From CBDCFV01 sp965261795 (GTDB taxonomy: Bacteria; Chloroflexota; Dehalococcoidia; Lucifugimonadales; UBA3495): DNA of 64,000 nt. Made by a program: the position numbers and the translations under genes. Below are positions 7,307 to 14,206 of the stretch, piece after piece. Under the pieces are notes generated by a model. That model ran no database searches. It had not been told where the DNA came from and saw nothing but the letters and a program-made list of their open reading frames with translations. Numbering within the stretch: the first letter of the stretch is position 1; the number at the start of each line of letters is the position of its first letter. The stretch is taken from the NCBI GenBank assembly GCA_965261795.1, contig OZ253476.1, forward strand, positions 3,410,001 through 3,474,000. Direction: 5' to 3'.

Positions 7307-8457
7307 TAGACCTCCGTCATCTCGGAAATTTCTTCAGCGTAGCCTCCGACATGATGGAAGCCGTGGGTCCGGGTTTCCAGCTTCTGCTTGTTGATGAGTT
7401 CAGTCATCCAAGCTTTGTAGCCCTCTTTGTCCTTTTGCCAAGCCTCGTACTGGCTGTCGTTGTTCTCGAACTCGGCTTCGGTGACCATGGTGACGCAGTC
7501 GGCGACCGGGCAGACCGCCTCGCACACGCCACAGCCGCAGCACGACTCCATGTTGGCGTCATACAGGCCATCGGGGGTTACGTCGAAGCAGGTATCCGGG
7601 CACTGGAGCCAGCATAGGGTGCACTTGATACAGGTGTCGAAGTTGATCACCGGTCGCATGGAGCGGGTGCTGAACTTCTTGAAGACGGAGTTCCGCACGG
7701 GCTGGTAGCCGCCCTCGCCGCCGCGGAAGCCGGTCCCCGCTTCGATGCCGCGGATCACCAGACCCTCTTCCATGGACTTCCAGCCGGGGAGGTCGAAACT
7801 GTAGGGGGTCTCAGGGTTGCCCTCGCCAGGCTCCACCGGCCGCACCGTTGTTGTGTCGTAGGCTTTCTGGGCCGAAGCTACCTTAGTGTCACTGTTCCAC
7901 TGATCCTGGATGGACTCCAGCATAGACTCCAAGCTGAACAACTCGGGGCAGACGCTGCACAGTGTGCCCAGAATCCGAGCGTCCGTGTGGTCGTCCTTGT
8001 ACACCCACAGGCCGGAGAAACTGACCGTGCTCTTCATTACGGACAGGCCGAACGGGGAATCTTTCTGGTGCATGTCCCGGATCAGGTCGTCGGCGTCCTG
8101 GCGGGAGGTAACGATCAGGGTCCCGTTGGGCTTGGTCAACTGGTTAATGGGCTGCAGGCCGTACCAAGCCCAGGACTCGACGCCCTTACACAAGGTATCG
8201 TCGACGTTGATTGTCACGTCGACTTCCGTTGGTTCGTACCTGGAAAGGGTCTCTTCCAGTTCTTCCGGGTCGTCCGCAACCACCGCGAACTGTTTCGCTG
8301 GGATACCGTTACGCTCGGGAGAGTCTCCGTAGCGGCCAAAAGCGGTGCCGATCTTACCCTCTTTCCTGGCGGCGAAGACTATGGAGCGCACGATGTTGCG
8401 GGCGAGGGTCTTCTGGAAAATCCCCCGGTACACCACCTCCACAGCTACTGTACTCAT
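7306..8457 (-). CDS. 2-oxoacid (probably oxalate):ferredoxin oxidoreductase, fused gamma-delta subunit
   Basis: Residues 1-200 are the gamma domain (VYRGIFQKTLARNIVRSIVFAARKEG). Residues about 262-330 are a two-cluster ferredoxin delta domain: C276-C279-C282-C286 and C306-C309-C312-C316. Total length is 383 residues. The gamma-delta fusion and the order gamma-delta, alpha, beta match the three-gene layout I recall for oxalate oxidoreductase; many pyruvate enzymes keep gamma and delta separate. It is the first structural gene, 94 bases after the GntR-type regulator and in the same direction. Confidence 0.85.
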   Translation of the reverse strand: MSTVAVEVVYRGIFQKTLARNIVRSIVFAARKEGKIGTAFGRYGDSPERNGIPAKQFAVVADDPEELEETLSRYEPTEVDVTINVDDTLCKGVESWAWYGLQPINQLTKPNGTLIVTSRQDADDLIRDMHQKDSPFGLSVMKSTVSFSGLWVYKDDHTDARILGTLCSVCPELFSLESMLESIQDQWNSDTKVASAQKAYDTTTVRPVEPGEGNPETPYSFDLPGWKSMEEGLVIRGIEAGTGFRGGEGGYQPVRNSVFKKFSTRSMRPVINFDTCIKCTLCWLQCPDTCFDVTPDGLYDANMESCCGCGVCEAVCPVADCVTMVTEAEFENNDSQYEAWQKDKEGYKAWMTELINKQKLETRTHGFHHVGGYAEEISEMTEV

Positions 8458-8551
8458 ATAGATTTCCTCCCTTTGTTAGGTTATGTTGACTAACCGAAGT
8501 TGGGCTTGCGTTCAATCCGAAAGCCGGCGGCTTACTGGACTTTGGCCTATG

Positions 8552-9244
8552 TCAATCGCCGGCTGCTGTGGCCGGCTCCACCATACTCAGGTGGTGCTCC
8601 ATGGCCTGCCGCGCACCCTCAGCATCTCCCGCTTGAATCATCTTCAGGATGTCCCGGTGGGAGTTCAAGGAACGCTGCGACCTGCCCGGCTCTTGAAGGG
8701 ACTCGTTGCGAGACCGGTGCAAGATGTCTTCCACCGCGCTTACGACCTTCATCAATGCAGAGTTATGGGTTGCCGCCGCCAAGGAGAAGTGGAACGCCGT
8801 ATCCGCGTCGACGCCAGTCCCTCCCCGGCGGACCTCCTCGGACTGAGCAGCCAGGACGGTCTCCATTTCATGGATTTCGTGCTGACCGGCGCGTTGGGCG
8901 GCCAAGGCTGCGATCTGAGGTTCCAAGATGTGGCGCATCTCGAAAATGTGCTTGAGGTCCCCGGAGCCGGTGCTGAGAGTGGAGGCGATGAGGGCGACCA
9001 TAGACTCAAGGTTGTCAGTGTTTATGAAAGTGCCGGAGCCTCGTTTACTAATGACCAAGCCTTGGAGTTCAAGAGACCGGATGGCTTCGCGGACGGAACT
9101 GCGGCTGACGTGGAACTGTTCCGCCAGCACCCGCTCCGACGGCAGACGCTCACCGGGCTTCAGGGCGCCTTCGCGAATCAGGTCGCTGAACCGTTGCACG
9201 ATGCCCTCATGCAAACGTCGAGCTTGTGCTGTTTGGGTAGTCAT
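8552..9244 (-). CDS. GntR-family (FadR/FCD subfamily) transcriptional regulator
   Basis: Residues 12-75 form the GntR winged helix (LREGALKPGERLPSERVLAEQFHVSRSSVREAIRSLELQGLV contains the usual LPSER and VSR..VREA signatures). The C-terminal half is a helical FCD ligand domain with the metal-site-type H residues spaced through it (MRHILEP, FHFSLA, HREIL-like HRDILK). 230 residues is normal. It sits directly upstream of the oxidoreductase operon in the same orientation, so it probably controls that operon; FCD ligands are often small organic acids. Confidence 0.85.
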   Translation of the reverse strand: MTTQTAQARRLHEGIVQRFSDLIREGALKPGERLPSERVLAEQFHVSRSSVREAIRSLELQGLVISKRGSGTFINTDNLESMVALIASTLSTGSGDLKHIFEMRHILEPQIAALAAQRAGQHEIHEMETVLAAQSEEVRRGGTGVDADTAFHFSLAAATHNSALMKVVSAVEDILHRSRNESLQEPGRSQRSLNSHRDILKMIQAGDAEGARQAMEHHLSMVEPATAAGD

Positions 9245-9452
9245 TATATTGAACCGATAAGTGGTCAGACCAATTTTAGCGCCGATTATACACCCCAGGA
9301 AAGGCTTGTCAAGTGCCGCCGCGATGACCTAAAAGGCTCTATCGAGGCCGTTCTCGAAATTGACAACCTTGAGAAGCGTAGACGATGATGAGTATTGTTT
9401 CCGAAAGTGCCTGGTATTGCCGGAGTTCACGGGATGGCGCGACTTACCTCCA

Positions 9453-9637
9453 AGAAACTATCTCAAAACCGGTCGGTTCTGCTGATGCTTAATCGTCGAC
9501 GTCCGAGACTTATGGATTCCCGCCTTCGCGGGAATGACGGAAGGGGCGCTAGGAATGACGGAAGGTGTGCCGGGGATGACGGAAAGGGGGCCAGGAATGG
9601 CGGATTGGGTACTGTTTCAAGGTTTGAGATGGTCTCC
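9453..9637 (+). repeat. TA-type interspersed element copy with 21-bp internal tandem
   Basis: The left end AGAAACTATCTCAAAACC at 9453 and right end GGTTTGAGATGGTCTCC at 9621-9637 are imperfect inverted repeats. The palindrome TGGATTCCCGCCTTCGCGGG begins at 9513. After it, a 21-base unit starting GGAATGACGGAAGG recurs at 9531, 9552 and 9573, with a partial fourth at 9594. If translated in the nfeD frame it gives the spurious RLRGNDG-type peptide. Confidence 0.7.
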
Positions 9638-10966
9638 AAGCCCCGAGCCCTATCCATTGTCTTCGTTCTAATGGTTGTTGTGGGGCTATTGGGGCCGTTG
9701 GCAGGCCATGCCCAGACACCGCACATTCTGGTGATGGACGTAGATGGAATCATCAATCCCGTCAAACAACGGTTCATCGCCCGTGCTTTGGAGGAAGCGG
9801 GTCCGGCCCAAGCCGAGCTTCTAGTCATAGAATTGGACACTCCCGGCGGGCTGCTAGGATCTACTCGAAAAATTGTCGAGCTTCTGCTGGAATCGCCCAT
9901 TCCGGTGGCAGTATACGTGACTCCCGGCGGGGCCAGGGCGGGGTCTGCCGGCACTTTTATCACCGCCGCCGCCAATTTCGCCGTCATGGCGCCCGGCACC
10001 AACATCGGCGCGGCCAGCCCGGTATCCTCCACAGGGGAAGACCTGGAGGACACGATGGCCTCCAAAGTGGAGAACGATGCGGCTGCGTTGATTCGCAGCA
10101 TTGCCCAGGAACGCGGCAGGAACGAAGACAAGCTGGAGGAGACCGTGCGCCAAGCCGCGTCTTTCACCGCCGCCGAAGCAGTGGACTTCAAGGTTGTGGA
10201 CTTCATCGCCGAGGACTTGGAGGACCTTCTGGACCAGTTGGACGGCCGCGAAGTGGAGACAGCAGACGGTACGCGGCGGTTGGACGTTCAGGGTGTGGAG
10301 CAGCGGCGGTTCAAGAAGAACACTCTGGAGATTTTCCTCGAGATAATTTCCGACCCGAACGTGTCTTTCATCCTCCTTACCATGGGCGGGCTGGGGCTGG
10401 TGGTGGAGTTGTTCAGCCCCGGTCTGATCGGGCCCGGCGTCGTCGGTATCATTTGCTTGTTGCTCGCCTTCCTGGCCTTGGGAAACCTGCCGGTCAATTG
10501 GATTGGAGTTGTTTTCCTGGCATTGGCTGTAGGCTTGGTGGTGCTGGAAATCCAAGTCAGCGGATTCGGGATATTCGGGATCGGCGCTATCGTAAGCTTT
10601 GTGGTCAGCGGGATACTGCTGTTCAATACATTCGGAGAGGTCTCTCCCACTTTGCCCGAGGTGTCGGTTAACTGGTGGCTTATCGGTGGGATGGCCGCTA
10701 CCCTGGCCCTGGCCCTGCTGTTCGTGGTCATAACCATCCGCCAATCGAGGCAGACCGCCCCCCAGGCAGCGGGTTCCGGGTTGATGGGAGAGACGGCCAT
10801 CGTAGTCAGTGAATTAGCCCCGCGAGGCTTAGTGCGGGTAGGTGAGGAAACGTGGACAGCTATCAGCGAAGATGGTAACGTTGTAAACGCGGGCGAAACG
10901 GTTATAGTGGCCGAGGTGAACGGATTGATTCTTACCATTATCCGCGTACAGGATACGGAAATATAA
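9629..10966 (+). CDS. nfeD: NfeD-family membrane serine protease
   Basis: An ORF extends back to 9395, but its first 78 residues translate the interspersed element. I place the start at ATG 9629, which gives a clean signal peptide (MVSKPRALSIVFVLMVVVGL ... GHAQ) and 445 residues. The ClpP-class protease domain has GGLLGSTRKI, then the nucleophile region ARAGSAGTFI, then a conserved NIGAASPVS stretch. Four to five membrane segments follow (about 265-385), and the C-terminal OB-fold NfeD domain ends the protein (GETAIVVSELAPRGLVRVGEETWTA). It is followed by a slipin gene 25 bases on, the classical NfeD/stomatin pair in membrane quality control. Confidence 0.9.
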   Translation: MVSKPRALSIVFVLMVVVGLLGPLAGHAQTPHILVMDVDGIINPVKQRFIARALEEAGPAQAELLVIELDTPGGLLGSTRKIVELLLESPIPVAVYVTPGGARAGSAGTFITAAANFAVMAPGTNIGAASPVSSTGEDLEDTMASKVENDAAALIRSIAQERGRNEDKLEETVRQAASFTAAEAVDFKVVDFIAEDLEDLLDQLDGREVETADGTRRLDVQGVEQRRFKKNTLEIFLEIISDPNVSFILLTMGGLGLVVELFSPGLIGPGVVGIICLLLAFLALGNLPVNWIGVVFLALAVGLVVLEIQVSGFGIFGIGAIVSFVVSGILLFNTFGEVSPTLPEVSVNWWLIGGMAATLALALLFVVITIRQSRQTAPQAAGSGLMGETAIVVSELAPRGLVRVGEETWTAISEDGNVVNAGETVIVAEVNGLILTIIRVQDTEI

Positions 10967-10991
10967 CGCTTTATCAAGCCAGGAGGCATTT

Positions 10992-11864
10992 ATGGCGTCA
11001 GGCATTGTTGTCGTGAAGCAATACGAGCGCATGGTGGTCTTGAAATGGGGGCGCCTTCAAGCCGTAGCACAGCCGGGGTTCCGGTTCCTCATCCCTCTAA
11101 TTTACACCGGCCGTATTGTAGACATCAGGGAGCAGGTGGAACGGGTGCCTACGCAGAAATACATCACCCGGGATAACGTGGTGGTTGACATGGACTTCGT
11201 CCTCTACTACCGGGTGCTGGCGGACCAACCGGAAAGAGCCGTGCTGCAGGTTGCGGACCATCATGTCGCCGTGCGCAACCTGGCCGTGGCGGAGTTGAGG
11301 TCCATCATCGGCAACATCACCCTCGCTGATGCCTTGTCGGAGAGGGAACGAATACAAAGCCAGCTACAGGTTGCCCTGGACGAAAACACCGGACGCTGGG
11401 GGGTGAAAGTCCAAGGGGTTGCGGTCAACGAAATCGACCCGCCCCCGGGTGTGAAGCAAGCCATGGAGAGAGAGAAGTCGGCCGAGGCCATCAAAACCGC
11501 GGACATTACCGAGTCGGAAGGCCAACGCCAAGCGCAGATCAACCGGGCGGAGGGGGAGAAACAGGCGCAGATACTCAAAGCCGAGGGCGAGCGCCAGTCG
11601 GAGATATTGGAAGCGGAAGGCGACCAGCAAGCCCAAATCCTGCGGGCCCAGGGTTTCAGTACGGCGCTGGACCAAATTTTTCAAGTGGCCACCAATGTGG
11701 ACAACAAGACCATGAGCCTGCAATACTTTGAGACCCTCAAGTCCTTGGGAGCCAGCCCCTCCACCAAGTGGATTTTCCCGATGGAGTTTACTTCCATGCT
11801 GTCGGGGTTTACGGGGATGGGCAACTCCAACCAGCAACAGAACGACAATTCAGGAAACACCTAA
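10992..11864 (+). CDS. Slipin (stomatin/SPFH family membrane protein)
   Basis: This 290-residue protein has the SPFH core (EYERMVVLKWGRLQ-like start, GFRFLIPLIYTGRIVDIREQ, TRDNVVVDMDFVLYYRV). A long Ala/Glu/Gln-rich coiled coil follows, with repeated AEGEKQAQILKAEGERQ units, and then a hydrophobic end. An obvious N-terminal anchor is short (ASGIVVVKQ). SPFH proteins form ring-like membrane assemblies; slipins are the usual substrates or partners of NfeD proteases, and the adjacent gene is nfeD. A GGAGG site lies before the ATG. Confidence 0.9.
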   Translation: MASGIVVVKQYERMVVLKWGRLQAVAQPGFRFLIPLIYTGRIVDIREQVERVPTQKYITRDNVVVDMDFVLYYRVLADQPERAVLQVADHHVAVRNLAVAELRSIIGNITLADALSERERIQSQLQVALDENTGRWGVKVQGVAVNEIDPPPGVKQAMEREKSAEAIKTADITESEGQRQAQINRAEGEKQAQILKAEGERQSEILEAEGDQQAQILRAQGFSTALDQIFQVATNVDNKTMSLQYFETLKSLGASPSTKWIFPMEFTSMLSGFTGMGNSNQQQNDNSGNT

Positions 11865-11891
11865 CCTACAGCCGGGAAAACTGCCCGCACC

Positions 11892-11924
11892 GACCCTCTC
11901 CCCGATGGGAGAGGGTCTTTTTTT
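11892..11924 (+). terminator. Intrinsic terminator after nfeD-slipin
   Basis: An 11-bp perfect stem (GACCCTCTCCC / GGGAGAGGGTC) with a CGAT loop is followed by seven T. It lies 28 bases past the slipin stop. Confidence 0.95.
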
Positions 11925-11947
11925 CAGTCGCGTCGCGTCCGGCTTGT

Positions 11948-12580
11948 TCAATGGAGGCGGGGCAACACCAACCAGCCATCGTCATCCGCGCCCAACATGT
12001 CCGTATCCTCCTGCGAATGTAGTAACGCAGTATAGGCGTTGACCACGGCATCGCAGGAGTTGCGGTCCAGGCTGTCCAAGCAAACGTCGAGGCCCTGCAC
12101 CAACGGTGTAAGCCGTTCTTTCATAAAATCAAGGCTCTCCCGGCTATTCTTGGGGGGGATTTTATCTCCGAAGAGTATTACCTTGGTCCCGTGCGGGTAA
12201 ACTTCTATGACCTGGCGCCCTTGAGTCCGCAACCGTTGGCTTATATTGATTCCCCGGTAGATCAACGTGCGTATGATCGAACGCTTATTGGTGAAGAAGC
12301 AACTTATGCCCATCCGGGCGAGTTCCAACTCCGCTGTTCTGCCTTTCTTTTGCGGCGGCGTCGCCGAGCAAGGGCAGGATGCCTCCAAGCAGCACAAGCT
12401 GGAGGGCAGGCTCAACGGGGCTCCAATGGCTATCAAGCTGGGCTGATATTCATCGCTCATTTGCAGCAATTCGTCGTCGTTGCGGAAGGTGTTCAAGAAC
12501 GAAAATTGGGATCTGTCATCCAAGGCTACGACGGAGCTCTTGCGTTTGGGGGACGCTCTGAGGTCAACACCAAATATCAT
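11948..12580 (-). CDS. DUF429 family protein (RNase H-fold, predicted nuclease)
   Basis: The open frame runs back to 12739, but the first 53 residues look non-coding (Ala/Pro/Arg-rich). ATG 12580 has a GGAG site 8 bases upstream and starts MIFGVDLRASPKRKSSVV, the first strand with the conserved Asp of DUF429. The 210-residue product has IGAPLSLP (second acidic-strand region without an Asp), a Cys-rich insert, a helix with TNKRSIIRTLIYRG, VIEVYPHGTKVI, and CDAVVNAYTALLH near the end. Catalytic activity is not established for the family. It is downstream of meaB in the same orientation. Confidence 0.7.
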   Translation of the reverse strand: MIFGVDLRASPKRKSSVVALDDRSQFSFLNTFRNDDELLQMSDEYQPSLIAIGAPLSLPSSLCCLEASCPCSATPPQKKGRTAELELARMGISCFFTNKRSIIRTLIYRGINISQRLRTQGRQVIEVYPHGTKVILFGDKIPPKNSRESLDFMKERLTPLVQGLDVCLDSLDRNSCDAVVNAYTALLHSQEDTDMLGADDDGWLVLPRLH

Positions 12581-12689
12581 TTCTACTCTCCATAGGAAAC
12601 GAGTGACATAGCGCGGTCCCTTACGGGATGCGGGGAGAAATCTCACCGGGCATGCAGCGCAATCAGGAAACCGGGGAGGCCGGTGCGCG

Positions 12690-13724
12690 TTAGCCGGCGC
12701 CGGGTGCAAGAGGGCCAAGCAAGCCGTCCGGGCCTGCAAAAGAGTCCAGAAAGTCGATGGCGGACGTGTAAGGGTCCGACTCCTTGGCCGCTATCTTATG
12801 AAGAGTCGCAATCAATGCAGGGTCAGCCTCTACCAATGCTTTTAACCTACGCCCCAATTCCTCTTCCACTGTTTCCAAAAACTCCTGCTGGCGCCTGCGA
12901 CTTCTGCGTTCGGTAAGTTCCGACGATGCGTCAAGAAATTGTCTATGTTCTTCGACCGCAGCCCAAAGCTCTTCGATACCTTCGTTGGACAGGGCTTGAG
13001 ATAATAGCACCGGAGTATCCCAAGACGGTCGGTTCGGCGTCAACTGGAGCATGGCCTTTATGGCTGCGACCATTTTATTGGCGCCGTTCTGGTCCGCTTT
13101 GTTCACCAGGTAGATGTCGGCGATTTCCATGATCCCGGCTTTCAACGCCTGAATACCATCGCCGGAGTCGGGCATGATCACCACCAGCACCGTGTCCGCC
13201 ACGCCCATGATCCCCAACTCCGACTGCCCCACCCCCACGGTCTCTACCAACACTATGTCGGTGCCAGCTGCATCCATCAACCGCACCATGCCCTTGACTA
13301 TCCTAGGCAACCCTCCAGACTGACCCCTGGTGGCCACGCTACGGATAAAAACGCCGCCATCCAGGTAGTGGCGTTGCATCCGTATCCGGTCTCCGAGAAT
13401 TGCTCCCCCGGTAAATGGGCTGGTAGGGTCCACTCCTATTATGCCCACGGACAAGCCGCGTTGCCGCAACAACTGGGTAAGGCGGTCCACGATAGTGCTC
13501 TTGCCGACTCCGGGCGGGCCGGTTATGCCCACGGTATAAGCGCCGCCTGTGTGTGGGTCGATGTCTTGGAGCACTGTTGAAGCCGAAGGGTCGCCTGCTT
13601 CCAACTGGGAAAGCGTCCGCGAAAGGACTCGCTTGTCACCCGCCAGCAGCCGCTGGGAAATTTCAGTCATTGGCAGTGAGTCCGAGGCTTGCAACATAGA
13701 CCAAACGGGTTGAATCCGGGGCAC
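12690..13724 (-). CDS. meaB: Methylmalonyl-CoA mutase-associated GTPase MeaB (ArgK family)
   Basis: The G-protein motifs are clear: Walker A GPPGVGKST at 69-77, the MeaB-type VDPTSPFTGGAILGDRIRM, ETVGVGQSE (G3 region), and NKAD (G4). Length 344 residues is normal; a shorter start at ATG 13670 (MTEISQRLLAGDKR) is equally plausible and matches the usual family start better. MeaB protects and loads adenosylcobalamin on methylmalonyl-CoA mutase; the mutase itself is not in this window. It ties in with the cobalamin genes at 39-48 kb. Confidence 0.92.
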   Translation of the reverse strand: MPRIQPVWSMLQASDSLPMTEISQRLLAGDKRVLSRTLSQLEAGDPSASTVLQDIDPHTGGAYTVGITGPPGVGKSTIVDRLTQLLRQRGLSVGIIGVDPTSPFTGGAILGDRIRMQRHYLDGGVFIRSVATRGQSGGLPRIVKGMVRLMDAAGTDIVLVETVGVGQSELGIMGVADTVLVVIMPDSGDGIQALKAGIMEIADIYLVNKADQNGANKMVAAIKAMLQLTPNRPSWDTPVLLSQALSNEGIEELWAAVEEHRQFLDASSELTERRSRRRQQEFLETVEEELGRRLKALVEADPALIATLHKIAAKESDPYTSAIDFLDSFAGPDGLLGPLAPGAG

Positions 13725-13772
13725 GATTCGACTCTAGCACCCTCGATTATGAGCGTCAATAGAGCCTGATAG

Positions 13773-13828
13773 TTATCAACACTGTGAAAAATCTGTGCAT
13801 AAGTGGCGACAATTACGGATGTGCATAG
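13773..13828. other. Cluster of DnaA-box-like sites beside an AT-rich stretch
   Basis: Within 56 bases there are TTATCAACA (13773-13781, plus), TTTTTCACA (13783-13791, minus), TTATGCACA (13794-13802, minus) and CTATGCACA (13820-13828, minus). The second and third fit TTWTNCACA exactly; the others have one mismatch. An AT-rich stretch without a gene follows to about 13970. dnaA and other origin-linked genes are not nearby, so this is only a candidate origin or DnaA-binding region. The rest of the 13725-14206 gap holds one palindrome (14104-14133). Confidence 0.4.
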
Positions 13829-14103
13829 GGGTCGCTATGTCCTTATTCAAGTATTCGCATCACCAATAGCGATAATAACTACGAATTATGTTATATAGAC
13901 AAGAATTCATTCCCGTAATATTCGTAAAATACAATACAAGTATAGAGAATCACTATGGCATTTTAATGGTGCGCGGTGAGAGTCCAAGCCCGTCCGCAGC
14001 CAATCGGGTCCGCCTTCCTGAGAGTTTTGGATTCCCGCCGGCGTGGGCAGGCGTCGCGGGCGAACGTGTATGACGGCAGTACAAGCGGCTATGATGACTG
14101 TGT

Positions 14104-14133
14104 GGAAGGTCTCCCGTAGGGAGAGAGACCTTC
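14104..14133. repeat. Inverted repeat past the CysRS fusion gene
   Basis: GGAAGGTCTCCC and GGGAGAGAGACCTTC can form a stem about 75 bases past the stop of the cysS-fusion gene. No T tract follows on the minus strand, so termination is uncertain. A degenerate GGATTCCCGCC core lies at about 14032, just outside. Confidence 0.4.
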
Positions 14134-14206
14134 TTCAAGCACAAAGGGTTACCGCAAATACACGCGCCAACGGTGCGGGTTACCGTCAGGCGGCAACGCG
14201 GGGCGG

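Noticed and set aside
9395..9628. N-terminal extension of the nfeD frame
   Set aside because: It translates the interspersed element (RLRGNDG-type peptide) and precedes a good signal peptide with its own start.
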